Source of the DNA: Chitinimonas viridis
GTDB lineage: Bacteria > Pseudomonadota > Gammaproteobacteria > Burkholderiales > Chitinimonadaceae
Direction of reading: 5' to 3'
Assembly (NCBI RefSeq): GCF_030409555.1
Contig: NZ_JAUFPU010000018.1
Coordinates: 907,143-971,142 of the forward strand
DNA: 64,000 nt
Shown: positions 8,387 to 17,688 of the stretch, one piece after another
Position numbering within the stretch: the first letter of the stretch is position 1
Layout of the letters: each line of letters starts with the position of its first letter
Translations under genes and position numbers: made by a program
The notes under the pieces: model-generated
The model's input: the letters and a program-made list of their open reading frames with translations, nothing else
Told to the model about the DNA's origin: nothing
Databases searched by the model: none

Positions 8387-9432
8387 AGCAAAAAGTCCCG
8401 GTGAACGTGATCACCGGTTTTCTGGGCGTGGGCAAGACCACCGCCATAAGGTGCCTGCTGGCCGAAAAGCCACCACAGGAATACTGGGCGGTGCTGGTGA
8501 ACGAGTTTGGCGAAGTCGGCATCGATGGCGCGGCCATCAGCGCGGCCAGCGACGAGCTCAATGTGGTCGAGGTGCCGGGTGGCTGCATCTGCTGTACCAC
8601 CAGCCCCATGCTGCGGGTCAGCCTGACGCGGCTGCTGCGCGATCGCCGCCCGGACCGGCTGATCATCGAACCCAGCGGCCTGGGACACCCGGCCGGCATC
8701 ATTGATGTACTGCGCGATCCCTTTCTTGCCGCCGCGCTGGAAATCCGTGCCACGGTCACGCTGGTAGATCCACGCCAGCTGGACGATAGCCGCTACACCA
8801 CCCACGAGACCTGGCGCGACCAGATCAGCCTGGCCGAGGTACTGATCGCCAACAAATGCGACCGCGCCGACGCCGCCCAGGTGGATCGCTTCCTGGCCAT
8901 GGCACAGGCCATGTTCCCCCCCAAGCTGGCTATCATCACCACCCGTGATGGCGTGTTCGACCGCGCGCTGCTGGACCTGGCAGCCGAGGTGCCGACAGCT
9001 GGCCAAGCCGCCGGCCCGGCGCTGGGCCATGCCACGCTCGCGCCGGCACGCCGCAGCAAGCCTGCGCTATCCCACGATGCACCGCCGCCGCAGGGCGTCA
9101 GCAGCAAGGATCATAGCGAGCCGGGGCAGACCAGCCGGGGCTGGGTCTGGCCGGCGGCACAGCGTTTCTCGGCCGAGCAGCTGGCTCTGTTGTTCCAGCG
9201 CCTGCACGACCACGCCGCGCTGGGCCTGCCGCCGCTCTCCCGCGCCAAGGGGGTATTCCACACCGATCACGGCTGGCTGCTGTTCAACTGGGTAGGCGGC
9301 GAAACCAGCGCCGTGGAAATCGCCTGGCGCCGGGATAGCCGGGCGGAACTGATCGCCCAGGCGGATAGCGCCGACTGGCAGCGGCTGGAGACAGCCCTGA
9401 CGGACTGTCTCCTGGCGGACACGGCTTCCTAG
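8383..9432 (+). CDS. CobW/COG0523-family GTPase, probable metal chaperone
   Basis: The protein of 349 residues carries the GTPase P-loop GFLGVGKTT at residues 12-20, the metal-binding GGCICC motif at about 66-71, and NKCD for guanine recognition. A C-terminal CobW domain ends in HTDHGWLLFNWVGG. These proteins use GTP hydrolysis to hand zinc or another metal to client enzymes. The ATG at 8383 overlaps the upstream stop by four bases, which fixes the start. No Zur box was recognised. The metal is unknown. Confidence 0.85.
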   Translation: MKQKVPVNVITGFLGVGKTTAIRCLLAEKPPQEYWAVLVNEFGEVGIDGAAISAASDELNVVEVPGGCICCTTSPMLRVSLTRLLRDRRPDRLIIEPSGLGHPAGIIDVLRDPFLAAALEIRATVTLVDPRQLDDSRYTTHETWRDQISLAEVLIANKCDRADAAQVDRFLAMAQAMFPPKLAIITTRDGVFDRALLDLAAEVPTAGQAAGPALGHATLAPARRSKPALSHDAPPPQGVSSKDHSEPGQTSRGWVWPAAQRFSAEQLALLFQRLHDHAALGLPPLSRAKGVFHTDHGWLLFNWVGGETSAVEIAWRRDSRAELIAQADSADWQRLETALTDCLLADTAS

Positions 9433-9438
9433 CAGCGC

Positions 9439-9585
9439 TTAGAGCCTGTTCAATTCGTTCGGCCAGCTACGGTAGTTGCGGGCGTTCATCAGCAGAAAGC
9501 CGTTGCGTTGCCGGTTGCCGACCAGATAAACAGCGGTAAAGGTCAGGGCCATGGCCAACCAGTCCAGGCCGTGGTAGGGGCTCAT
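9439..9585 (-). CDS. 48-residue membrane microprotein overlapping ribB
   Basis: A short frame of 48 residues starts at 9585 with [16 protein letters not shown] and continues [20 protein letters not shown], ending in SWPNELNRL. Its ATG overlaps the ribB stop as ATGA, the usual sign of translational coupling. One hydrophobic segment (residues about 8-23) is followed by a basic loop, NRQRNGF, and an aromatic tail. The pattern GLDW...YL.GN..R.GF faintly recalls the first half of PnuC-like transporters, but this is only a resemblance. Because it is downstream of an FMN riboswitch it would be controlled by flavin supply. The stop codon overlaps a TTAGAGCCTGTTCAA motif that recurs at 14215. Confidence 0.6.
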   Translation of the reverse strand: MSPYHGLDWLAMALTFTAVYLVGNRQRNGFLLMNARNYRSWPNELNRL

Positions 9586-10247
9586 GCCGCCACCGTCGCT
9601 TCCTGTGCAGCTGCAGCCAGCCGGCCCTGCACGATATCCTCCACATTGAGCACCACCAGGCCATGCTGCTCGGCATACCGTATCACCTCGTCGCCGCGCA
9701 GCATCTCGCCATCGTCACGGGTCAGCTCGCACAGCAAGGCCGCCGGGCGCAGGCCGGCCATACTGGCCAGATCGACCGAGCCTTCGGTATGGCCCCGCCG
9801 TGCCAGTACGCCACCGGCCTGGGCGCGGATAGGGAACAGGTGGCCGGGGCTGACCAGGGCGGCCGGGTTGCCGCTCAAGGCGGCCAGGGTGGTGGTGATG
9901 CGGTCGCGTGCCGATACCCCTGTGCTGACCCCCTCACGCGCCTCGATCGAAACGGTAAAGGCTGTGCCATAGCGGCTGCCGCCGTTACGCACCGGCATGG
10001 CGGGAAGCGCCAGCTGCCTTAGTTGGGCATCGGGCAGGCAGAGACAGACGATGCCGCTGCAATCACGTATCAGTTGGGCCATCACCGGCAGGGTGATCAA
10101 CTCGGCTGCCACGATCAGGTCGGCCTCGTTCTCCCGGTTCTCGTCATCGCGCAACACCACGGGCTCGCCCCGGCGTATTGCGGCGAGGGCTGCGGCCAGG
10201 CGGCTTTGCGGGGTGCTTTGGGCAAAATAGTGCTGGAACAAACTCAT
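9582..10247 (-). CDS. ribB: 3,4-dihydroxy-2-butanone-4-phosphate synthase
   Basis: This 221-residue enzyme makes the four-carbon riboflavin precursor from ribulose 5-phosphate. The active-site acid cluster [16 protein letters not shown] and the motif [11 protein letters not shown] are present, as is [12 protein letters not shown]. The length corresponds to the RibB-only form, without a GTP cyclohydrolase II domain. The ATG at 10247 has AAGGAG seven bases upstream. An FMN riboswitch lies 130 bases upstream, so expression is expected to fall when FMN is abundant. The following microprotein gene overlaps its stop. Confidence 0.95.
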   Translation of the reverse strand: MSLFQHYFAQSTPQSRLAAALAAIRRGEPVVLRDDENRENEADLIVAAELITLPVMAQLIRDCSGIVCLCLPDAQLRQLALPAMPVRNGGSRYGTAFTVSIEAREGVSTGVSARDRITTTLAALSGNPAALVSPGHLFPIRAQAGGVLARRGHTEGSVDLASMAGLRPAALLCELTRDDGEMLRGDEVIRYAEQHGLVVLNVEDIVQGRLAAAAQEATVAA

Positions 10248-10373
10248 AAAACGCTCCTTGTCGGATAGTGGCAAGTAAGCGTTCAGGGCGCAGCGCAGCA
10301 CCCAGGCTATGCCCAGGGACTGGCCAATGGGAAGCGCGTGCCGCTGCCACGGGGGCAGGACACGACCTCTCGT

Positions 10374-10533
10374 CTTCTCTCATCCGGACTATGACCGTCG
10401 GCTCCGGCCTTGAACCGGATCTGCTGACCCTGCATGGCTTTGACCCAAGGGACAAAGACGGTGCAGGCGCTCGCGGGCTTGGTGTGATGGACTACACCCT
10501 ACCGCCGGTGGGGAATTTCACCCCGCCCTGAAG
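10374..10533 (-). promoter_or_regulatory. FMN riboswitch (RFN element)
   Basis: Read on the minus strand this has the conserved RFN blocks in order: AGGGCGGGGTGAAATTCCCC, then ACCGGCGGTA, AGCCCGCGAG, GTCAGCAGATCCGGT, CCGGAGCCGACGGTCATAGT and CCGGATGAGAGAAG. These form the six-helix FMN aptamer. It is followed by a 126-base expression platform and then ribB, whose translation or transcription it should repress on FMN binding. Confidence 0.97.
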
Positions 10534-10686
10534 ACGCACCGCCCAGGCGGGCGGCGCCAGCATGGTAGCAGGGAGACTGTCCTGTCCGCAAAAACAGCAG
10601 GCTCTGAGCGCCTGCCATGAATCGGGCTCCTTGAAGAACCGACGCTAATTCAGCGCCATCACCCGCGCCACGGTCACGCCTCCCAG

Positions 10687-10702
10687 CGCTCCACGTGAAA
10701 CC
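10687..10702. promoter_or_regulatory. parS-like ParB-binding site 1
   Basis: The core GCTCCACGTGAAAC (10688-10701) matches the chromosomal parS pattern GTTNCACGTGAAAC at 13 of 14 positions. It is intergenic, between the FMN riboswitch and the pntB terminator, about 8 kb from dnaA. It is one of four such sites in the window. Confidence 0.6.
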
Positions 10703-10753
10703 GTTTGCTTGGCACCCAAGCCCTGCCCCACCAACCCCCGCAACATGGCCAGG

Positions 10754-10782
10754 CAAAAAAACAGCCGCCTGGGCGGCGGCTG
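10754..10782 (-). terminator. Intrinsic terminator of the pnt operon
   Basis: On the minus strand, CAGCCGCC and GGCGGCTG form an 8-bp stem with a five-base loop, directly followed by seven to eight U residues (positions 10761 down to 10754). It lies about 36 bases beyond the pntB stop. Confidence 0.92.
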
Positions 10783-10818
10783 AAGCGTCTGTTATGGACG
10801 GTCTTTCGAAAGAGGCGG

Positions 10819-12201
10819 TCAGTGCGCGACCGCTTTAAGCATGTCTTCCACTACCTTCTTGGCATCGCCGAACACCATCATGGTCTTGTCAAGATAGAAC
10901 AATTCGTTGTCGAGTCCAGCATAACCCGCACTCATGGAGCGTTTGACCACGATCACCGTGCGGGCCTTGTGCGCCTCCAGTATAGGCATGCCATAGATGG
11001 GGCTCTGCTTATCTTTCAAGGCGGCCGGGTTGACCACGTCGTTGGCGCCTATCACCAGTACCACATCGGTGTTGGAGAAGTCCGAGTTGATCTCCTCCAT
11101 CTCCTGTACTTGCTCGTAGGGCACTTCGGCCTCGGCCAGCAGCACATTCATATGGCCGGGCATGCGGCCCGCCACCGGGTGGATGGCATAGCGCACCTTC
11201 ACACCCTTTTCGGTCAGGGCGTTGGCGTATTCCTGCAGCGCATGCTGGGCACGCGATACGGCCAGGCCGTAGCCAGGCACGATCACCACCGAATCGGCAT
11301 TGCTCATCATGAAGGCCGCATCGTCGGCGCTGCCGGACTTGTAGGCCTTTTGCACCGCATCGCCAGCCGCACCGGCTGCCTCATCGCCCCCCATACCGCC
11401 GCCGAAGATCACATTCATCAGCGATCGGTTCATGGCCTTGCACATGATGTAGCTGAGGATGGCACCCGAAGAACCCACCAGCGAGCCAGCGATGATCAGC
11501 ACCGAGTTGTTGAGGGTAAAGCCGATGCCGGCTGCCGCCCAACCCGAGTAGCTGTTGAGCATGGACACCACTACCGGCATGTCGCCGCCGCCTATGGGGG
11601 CGATCAGGAAGTAACCGAGCACCACCGAGAAGGCCGTCATCACCCAGAAGGAGGTGAGCGATTCGGTGATGAAGTAGTGCCCGCCAAAGCCCACCATGCC
11701 CAGCGCCAGGCCGATCTGCACCGGCTTGACCCAGCCGCCCTTGAGCGGCTTGGCCGCCAGCTTGGCGCTGAGCTTGCCCCAGGCCACCACCGACGCGGTG
11801 AAGGTGATGCCACCGATAAAGCAGCCGATGAACAGCTCTACCCGCTGCACCGTGCTGTGGTGCTGGTCGCCGTTGTGTACGGCAGCCAGGGCAATCAGCA
11901 CGGCGGCCAGGCCCACCAGCGAATGCATCAGCGCCACGGTCTCGGGCATCTGCGTCATGGGCACGGTCTTGGCGCGGTACAGGCCTACCGCCGCACCGGC
12001 CACCATGGCCAGGACGATGAGCGCAAAGTTGGGGCTGGGGGCAATCACCAGGGTGACCAGCACGGCCAGAGCCATGCCCACCATGCCGTAGCGGTTGCCG
12101 GCGATGGCACCGGTGGGGCTGGACAGGCCTTTCAGCGTCAAGATGAAGAGAACGGCGGCGACCAGGTAGATCCAGTCTGCGTATTGCGCGATCAGGTTCA
12201 T
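10819..12201 (-). CDS. pntB: NAD(P) transhydrogenase subunit beta
   Basis: A 460-residue integral membrane protein with many hydrophobic helices followed by the soluble NADP(H)-binding domain, recognised by VVIVPGYGLAVSRAQHA and VIGANDVVNPAALKD. Transhydrogenase couples proton entry to hydride transfer from NADH to NADP+. The start at 12201 gives the usual N-terminus MNLIAQYADWIYLVAAVLFI; a GAGG lies upstream. It is the last gene of pntAa-pntAb-pntB, ten bases after pntAb, and is followed by a strong terminator. Confidence 0.96.
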   Translation of the reverse strand: MNLIAQYADWIYLVAAVLFILTLKGLSSPTGAIAGNRYGMVGMALAVLVTLVIAPSPNFALIVLAMVAGAAVGLYRAKTVPMTQMPETVALMHSLVGLAAVLIALAAVHNGDQHHSTVQRVELFIGCFIGGITFTASVVAWGKLSAKLAAKPLKGGWVKPVQIGLALGMVGFGGHYFITESLTSFWVMTAFSVVLGYFLIAPIGGGDMPVVVSMLNSYSGWAAAGIGFTLNNSVLIIAGSLVGSSGAILSYIMCKAMNRSLMNVIFGGGMGGDEAAGAAGDAVQKAYKSGSADDAAFMMSNADSVVIVPGYGLAVSRAQHALQEYANALTEKGVKVRYAIHPVAGRMPGHMNVLLAEAEVPYEQVQEMEEINSDFSNTDVVLVIGANDVVNPAALKDKQSPIYGMPILEAHKARTVIVVKRSMSAGYAGLDNELFYLDKTMMVFGDAKKVVEDMLKAVAH

Positions 12202-12211
12202 GGGGTTCGCC

Positions 12212-12589
12212 TCACTTCTTCTTTTTCTTGAACATTTCAAGCATCCGCGAAGTCACCGCGAAGCCGCCGAAAATGTTCACACTGGCCAGAAAGACCGACA
12301 CCGCACCCAGCACCGAAGTGAGGGTGATGGCCTGGCCGCCGATATCGACCGTCTGCAGCACGGCGCCCACCACGATGATGGACGACAGGGCATTGGTCAC
12401 CGCCATCAAGGGGGTATGCAGGGCGGGGGTGACGCTCCACACCACGTGATAGCCGATGAAGATGGCCAGCACGAAGATGGTGAAGGTGGCCACAAAGGGG
12501 GTTTGCACCAGCTGCTCCACCGGCAGGCTGGCTGCCGCCGTCTGGGCGGCCTGGGTCGCGGCTTGCGCGACGGTTTCTGTGCTACTCAT
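12212..12589 (-). CDS. pntAb: NAD(P) transhydrogenase subunit alpha, membrane part
   Basis: This 125-residue protein corresponds to the membrane-spanning C-terminal part of E. coli PntA, made here as a separate polypeptide. Its hydrophobic segments include [20 protein letters not shown] and [14 protein letters not shown]. It ends in a lysine tail, FKKKKK. GGGAG precedes the ATG at 12589. The gene order and the split alpha subunit are the Rhodospirillum-type arrangement. Confidence 0.93.
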   Translation of the reverse strand: MSSTETVAQAATQAAQTAAASLPVEQLVQTPFVATFTIFVLAIFIGYHVVWSVTPALHTPLMAVTNALSSIIVVGAVLQTVDIGGQAITLTSVLGAVSVFLASVNIFGGFAVTSRMLEMFKKKKK

Positions 12590-12626
12590 GGAAGGCTCCC
12601 TGAATGCTGTGTAATCGAAGCGGGCT

Positions 12627-13754
12627 TCAGCCCTTGCCGAACAGGACGTCACCCGCATGGGTGACGAGGCTGGCGGCCACAATGTCGTCTTCGCGGTTCA
12701 CCACATAGCCTTTTTCCTTGTCCAGGATCAGGCCTGCGAAGTTGAGCAGGTTGCGGGCATACAGGGCCGAGGCATCGGCCGCCACCATGCCAGCCAGGTT
12801 GCCGTAGCCCACCAGCTTGACGCCGTTGTCGGTGGTGACCACCTCATTGAGCCGCGACAGCGGGCAGTTGCCGCCGTTCTCCACCGCCAGGTCTACCAGC
12901 ACCGCACCGTATTTCATGCCGGCCACCGTCTCGGGCTTGATCAGCACGGGGGCGGGGCGGCCTGGTATCAGGGCGGTGGTGATGACGATATCGGCATTGC
13001 GGGCATGTTTATCGACCAAGGCGGCCTGCCGCTGCTTGTAATCGTCCGACATCTCGCGGGCATAACCACCCGCCGTCTCGGCCTGCTTCTTTTCCTCTTC
13101 GTTCAGGGGCACTTCCACAAACTTGCCGCCCAGCGATTCCACCTGCTCCTTGGCGACCGGCCGCACATCAAAGGCCTCCACCACAGCCCCCAGGCGCTTG
13201 GCCGTGGCGATGGCCTGCAGGCCCGCCACACCGGCACCCAGTATCAGCACCCGCGCCGGCTTTACCGTACCGGCAGCCGTCATCATCATGGGGAAGAAAC
13301 GCGGGTAGTACTCGGCCGCCAGCAGTACAGCCTTGTAGCCGGCGATATTGGCCTGCGACGACAGCACATCCATGGCCTGCGCCCGGGTGGTGCGGGGCAC
13401 CAGCTCCATGGCGTAGACATCGAGCTTGCGGGCGGCGTAATCGGCCAGCAGCGGGTTGCGGTAGGGATCGCACAGGGCGATGACGGCCGCGCCGTCCTTC
13501 AGTGCCGGCAATTCTTCTGCCGATGGCGCACGCACCTTGAAGACCACGTCGGCACCATCCACCGTGGCCGCGTAGTCGGCCGCGATGCTGGCGCCCGCCT
13601 CGGCATAGGCCGTATCGGGGACGGCCGATGCCACGCCAGCGCCGCTTTGCACGGCAACGGCATGGCCCATGGCCACGTATTTCTTCACCGTCTCGGGGGT
13701 GGCCGCCACGCGGGTCTCGCGCAGGGCTGTTTCCCTGGGTATGGCTATTTTCAT
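12627..13754 (-). CDS. pntAa: NAD(P) transhydrogenase subunit alpha, NAD-binding part
   Basis: The 375-residue soluble NAD(H)-binding subunit begins [20 protein letters not shown], a classic alanine dehydrogenase/PNT N-terminus. It has the dinucleotide loop [22 protein letters not shown] and the lid residues in [12 protein letters not shown]. It is the first gene of the operon; about 537 bases without genes separate it from mnmE. Confidence 0.95.
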   Translation of the reverse strand: MKIAIPRETALRETRVAATPETVKKYVAMGHAVAVQSGAGVASAVPDTAYAEAGASIAADYAATVDGADVVFKVRAPSAEELPALKDGAAVIALCDPYRNPLLADYAARKLDVYAMELVPRTTRAQAMDVLSSQANIAGYKAVLLAAEYYPRFFPMMMTAAGTVKPARVLILGAGVAGLQAIATAKRLGAVVEAFDVRPVAKEQVESLGGKFVEVPLNEEEKKQAETAGGYAREMSDDYKQRQAALVDKHARNADIVITTALIPGRPAPVLIKPETVAGMKYGAVLVDLAVENGGNCPLSRLNEVVTTDNGVKLVGYGNLAGMVAADASALYARNLLNFAGLILDKEKGYVVNREDDIVAASLVTHAGDVLFGKG

Positions 13755-14216
13755 TGCTACACCTCGCCTTGTTTCATTTCCAAATCAAAGGCGTGCAACC
13801 CTATGGGATGCGGCCTTGGATTTGGCAACGAAGCCCGCCTGCGCGGGAGAACCACCGCTGCCGCACCACTTGCCCAAGGGGCAGTACATGGCGCGGATAC
13901 TCAATCGCGGATGGCAGCTGGGCTGCACCCGTCTCAATGTAGTTTGCGAACTGGCTTGCTGCAGCCCGATCATGCGGCGGGCTGTCGAACCCGGCTGGGT
14001 TCGGTGTCGCCGCGGATGGCGGCGAGGTGTAGGGGCTGGCGTATGGCCGACCCGGTCGCTTGCACACGGACGTGTCGTATCACGCCGCGCGTTTCAAACA
14101 AGCGTTTGAACGGTTGCCCTATTCAAGCACGCTTTTGGGGCATTGGGAAGATGTTGCAGCACACAATGGCAGATAGGCCACAGTGTGGTGGCGGTCTGGC
14201 ATCAGCGCCCTACCTT
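13755..14216. other. Gene-free gap upstream of pntAa
   Basis: No convincing gene was found on either strand. A small hairpin (CCCGC CTGC GCGGG, near 13834) is present, and the pnt promoter should lie in the first 150 bases, but I could not pick a clear -10/-35 pair. Confidence 0.5.
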
Positions 14217-14278
14217 AGAGCCTGTTCAAAGTCTTTTCGCCTCGCGCCGGCCCGGTGAAAAGACTTTGAACAGGCTCT
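14217..14278. repeat. 62-bp palindromic element with 22-bp inverted repeats
   Basis: Positions 14217-14238 (AGAGCCTGTTCAAAGTCTTT then TC) are the exact reverse complement of 14257-14278, with an 18-base GC-rich loop. It lies 13 bases beyond the mnmE stop and lacks a U-tract, so it looks more like a miniature mobile palindrome than a standard terminator. The 15-base outer end TTAGAGCCTGTTCAA also occurs at 9439-9453. Confidence 0.8.
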
Positions 14279-14291
14279 TACCACCCCAAGG

Positions 14292-15641
14292 TTACTTGCC
14301 TATGCAGAAGCGGCTGAATATCTCGCCCAGCAGGTCGTCAGCGCTGAATTCGCCAGTAATGCTGGCCAGGGCGTTCTGGGCCAGGCGTAGTTCCTCGGCG
14401 AACAGTTCTACCTGCTGCCAGACCAGGGCCGCAGTTTCGAGATGGCTGGCGGCGCGGCGGATGGCATCGAGGTGGCGTTCGCGGGCCAGGAATACGCCGG
14501 CGTCGGTGCCGCCCCAGCCCACCATATCCAGCAGGGTGCGCTTGAGTTCATCCAGGCCCAGGCCTGCCTTGGCCGACAGGCGCAGCACGGCATGGCCGTC
14601 TTCCTCGGCGTGGCCCACCGCCTCGCCGGTCAGATCGACCTTGTTGAACACATGCACACGGGGCAGGCGCTCGGGCAGGCGGCCCAGGATGTCGCGGTCG
14701 TGCTCGGTAATGCCCTCGCGGCTGTCTATCAGCAGCAGGGCCAGGTCGGCTTTCTCCACTGCCGCCCAGGTGCGGGCTATGCCTATTTGTTCCACCGTGT
14801 CGTCGGTCTGGCGCAGGCCGGCGGTGTCGATGATATGCATGGGCACGCCATCGAGCTGTATCAGCTCGCGCACGGTATCGCGGGTGGTGCCGGCGATATC
14901 GGTGACGATGGCCACATCCTCGCCGGCTAGGGCGTTCATCAGGCTGGATTTGCCCACATTGGGCTGGCCTATCAACACCACATGCATGCCCTCGCGTAGC
15001 AGGCTGCCCTGGCGGGCGGTGCCAAACACCTTTTGCAGCTGGCCGTGCAGGCTGGCCAGCTTGCCACGGGCGTCGGCGGCCTCCAGAAAATCGATGTCTT
15101 CCTCGGGGAAGTCCAGTGTGGCCTCCACCAGCATGCGCAGATTGATCAACTGCTCCACCAGGGTGTGGATCTCGCCGGAAAAAGCCCCGGCCAGCGAGCG
15201 CAGGGCCGAGCGGGCGGCGGCTTCGGAACCGGCGTCGATCAGATCAGCCACGCTTTCGGCCTGGGCCAGGTCCAGCTTGTCGTTGAGGAAGGCGCGGCGG
15301 GTGAATTCGCCCGGCTCGGCCAGGCGGGCGCCCAATTCCAGGCAACGGCGCAGCAGCATCTGCATTACCACCGGGCCACCGTGGCCTTGCAGTTCCAGCA
15401 CATCTTCACCGGTAAATGAGTGCGGGCCGGGGAAAAACAGCGCCAGGCCTTGGTCTATCAGCTCGCCATCACTGCTACGGAAATCCGCATAGTGGGCATG
15501 CCGTGGCTTGAGCGGCTTGCCGGCAAGGGTGAGGCCCAGTTCGGCCAGGCCGCTGCCGGATATCCGTACCACCCCTACGCCTCCCCTGCCGGGAGCGGTG
15601 GCGATAGCGGCGATGGTGTCGCGACGGGGGGGCTGGGTCAT
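14292..15641 (-). CDS. mnmE: tRNA uridine-5-carboxymethylaminomethyl modification GTPase
   Basis: The 449-residue protein starts [20 protein letters not shown], has the GTPase motifs [14 protein letters not shown] and DTAGLR, and ends in the conserved FSRFCIGK with the essential C-terminal cysteine. With MnmG it modifies the wobble uridine of several tRNAs. Another ATG three codons upstream (15650) could be used. It sits downstream of yidC as in most proteobacterial origin regions. Confidence 0.97.
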   Translation of the reverse strand: MTQPPRRDTIAAIATAPGRGGVGVVRISGSGLAELGLTLAGKPLKPRHAHYADFRSSDGELIDQGLALFFPGPHSFTGEDVLELQGHGGPVVMQMLLRRCLELGARLAEPGEFTRRAFLNDKLDLAQAESVADLIDAGSEAAARSALRSLAGAFSGEIHTLVEQLINLRMLVEATLDFPEEDIDFLEAADARGKLASLHGQLQKVFGTARQGSLLREGMHVVLIGQPNVGKSSLMNALAGEDVAIVTDIAGTTRDTVRELIQLDGVPMHIIDTAGLRQTDDTVEQIGIARTWAAVEKADLALLLIDSREGITEHDRDILGRLPERLPRVHVFNKVDLTGEAVGHAEEDGHAVLRLSAKAGLGLDELKRTLLDMVGWGGTDAGVFLARERHLDAIRRAASHLETAALVWQQVELFAEELRLAQNALASITGEFSADDLLGEIFSRFCIGK

Positions 15642-15719
15642 GTTGGGCATCCTGATGGCACAAACAATTATGCCGCCCATAGGGCGGCATAATCGATCTT
15701 TCTCACAAGCTAGCCGGGC

Positions 15720-17456
15720 TTACTTGCCCTTGGCCTTGCTGGCCTTGGCCGGTTTGGCCGGCGTAGTCTTGACCGTGCTGTCCTCGCGTTCGATCTTGCG
15801 GGTGATGTACCACTGCTGACCGATGGAGAACACGTTGTTGATCACATAGTAGAGCACCAGACCGGCCGGGAACCAGATGAACATCACACCGAACACTACC
15901 GGCATGATCTTCATCATGCGATCCTGCATCGGGTCGCCGCTGGGCGGGTTGAAGCGGGTCTGTATCCACATGGTCAATATCATCAGGATGGGCAGAACCC
16001 AGTACGGGTCGGCCACCGACAGATCATGTATCCACAGCATCCATGGCGCCTGGCGCAGTTCCACCACGGCCTGCAGCATGTAGAACAGGCCCATGAAGAT
16101 AGGCATCTGGATCAGGATGGGCAGGCAACCGGACAGCGGGTTGGCCTTCTCACTCTTGTACAGCTCCATCACAGCCTGCTGGAACTTCATGCGGTCGTCG
16201 CCGTATTGTTCCTTCAGCTTCTGCATGCGCGGGGCCAGCTTCTTCATCTTGGCCATGGAGCGGTACTGGGTCACGGCCAGCGGGTACAGCGCCAGCTTGA
16301 TCAGCAGCGTAAACAGCACGATGGACCAACCCCAGTTGCCTATGCCGGGTATCTGCACACCGCTGATGCTGGCACCGCCGTGTATCAGATCCAGCAGCGC
16401 AAACATGGGCTGGGCGATGATCTTGAAGATGCCGTAGTCCTTGACCAGATCCAGGCCAGGTGCAGCGGCCTGCAGGGCGCGGGTCTCCTGTGGGCCGGCA
16501 TACAGCGGCACGCTGACGCGATAGTTGGCGCCGGCGGCGATGGTGGGCTGGTTCACCTGCACGGCCGATTGATACAGCTCGCCCGGCTTCTTGGTGACCT
16601 GCACGGTACAGGCCGACTTGGCGCACAGATTGGCGCCGCCGTTGGGCGACATCAGCCAGGCGCTGACAAAGTAATGCTGCACCATGGCCACCCAGCCATC
16701 AGCCGGCTTGGCCACGTATTCGGCCTTGTCCTTGTCGATATCGCTGAAGGTGACCTTCTGGAACTTCTTCTCTTCGGTGTAGACCGCCGGGCCGGTGAAG
16801 GCCGCGCCGCCGGTAAAGAAGCCACCGGTACCGCGTGGGTCCTTACCGTCACGCACCAGGCTGTAGTAGGCGCTCAGATTGAGCGGCGCCTGGCTGCCGT
16901 TGACGATTTCATAGGCCACATCGATGACATAGCTATCGCGCTTGAAGGTATAGATCTTGGCGACCTTGATACCGTTGACCTCGGGCGCATCCAGCCGCAC
17001 CGACACGCTGCTCTGGCCAGGCTGCAGGCTGACGGCCGTATCCTTGCTGCTGAACAGGGTGCGATGGGTGGGCAGGTTGAGGCCGTTGCTGATCAGGCCG
17101 GTATGCGCCACATAGGTATGCTCGGGGCCTTCCTGGAACAGCACGAAGGGCACCTTGGCATTGTCGTGCTGGCCGTGCTCGATCAGCGTGAGCTTGCGCA
17201 GGTCGCCGCCCATGGTGTCGATCTCGGCATCAAGCAGATCGGTCTTGACCTTGATGCGGCCGGCACGGGTGAGCGCACCTTCAGCAGTCGCGGTGGCGGT
17301 ACCCGTGGCTGCAGCGGCGGCGGGCGTGCCAGTGGCGGCAGCCTGTTGCTGAGCAGCGATTTGGGCGGGAGTCGGCTTGGGTGCGAACCAGTGTTGCCAG
17401 CCGTACAGGATGGCAAAGGAAAGCACCACGAAAGCTATGAGACGTTTGGTATCCAT
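15720..17456 (-). CDS. yidC: Membrane protein insertase YidC
   Basis: A 578-residue insertase. An N-terminal signal-anchor (MDTKRLIAFVVLSFAILYGW) is followed by an Ala/Thr-rich linker, the large periplasmic beta-domain (to about residue 350), then the conserved five-helix insertase core with NPLSGCLPILIQMPIFMGLF and a lysine-rich tail. It inserts and folds inner-membrane proteins with or without SecYEG. The start at 17456 gives the family N-terminus. It follows yidD, as usual. Confidence 0.97.
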   Translation of the reverse strand: MDTKRLIAFVVLSFAILYGWQHWFAPKPTPAQIAAQQQAAATGTPAAAAATGTATATAEGALTRAGRIKVKTDLLDAEIDTMGGDLRKLTLIEHGQHDNAKVPFVLFQEGPEHTYVAHTGLISNGLNLPTHRTLFSSKDTAVSLQPGQSSVSVRLDAPEVNGIKVAKIYTFKRDSYVIDVAYEIVNGSQAPLNLSAYYSLVRDGKDPRGTGGFFTGGAAFTGPAVYTEEKKFQKVTFSDIDKDKAEYVAKPADGWVAMVQHYFVSAWLMSPNGGANLCAKSACTVQVTKKPGELYQSAVQVNQPTIAAGANYRVSVPLYAGPQETRALQAAAPGLDLVKDYGIFKIIAQPMFALLDLIHGGASISGVQIPGIGNWGWSIVLFTLLIKLALYPLAVTQYRSMAKMKKLAPRMQKLKEQYGDDRMKFQQAVMELYKSEKANPLSGCLPILIQMPIFMGLFYMLQAVVELRQAPWMLWIHDLSVADPYWVLPILMILTMWIQTRFNPPSGDPMQDRMMKIMPVVFGVMFIWFPAGLVLYYVINNVFSIGQQWYITRKIEREDSTVKTTPAKPAKASKAKGK

Positions 17457-17478
17457 GCTTGGAATCTCGTCGTGGGAA

Positions 17479-17688
17479 TCAGGGCACGGGGTCGTGCCCG
17501 TGGCCACCCCAGGGGTGGCAGCGGCAAAGCCGGCGGATTGTAAGCCATCCACCCCGCGCCGCGCCATGGCGGTTTAGCGCCTGGATGGCGTACTCGGAGC
17601 AGTGCGGGGTATAGCGGCAACGCGGGCCGATGAGCGGCCGCAAGGTATAGCGGTAGGCGTAGATCAGCCCGATCAGGAGCCGCGACAT
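17479..17688 (-). CDS. yidD: Membrane protein insertion efficiency factor YidD
   Basis: This 69-residue protein contains the family signature RCRYTPHCSEYAIQAL and ends RLCRCHPWGGHGHDPVP, with the conserved cysteines. It aids YidC-dependent insertion at the inner membrane. It overlaps the 3' end of rnpA by 16 bases, so it is translationally coupled. Confidence 0.95.
   Translation of the reverse strand: MSRLLIGLIYAYRYTLRPLIGPRCRYTPHCSEYAIQALNRHGAARGGWLTIRRLCRCHPWGGHGHDPVP

Noticed and set aside
10705-12231. 508-residue plus-strand frame opposite pntB
   Set aside because: His/Gly/Arg-rich translation without domains, opposite a clear pntB; the same applies to the 533-residue frame opposite pntAa.
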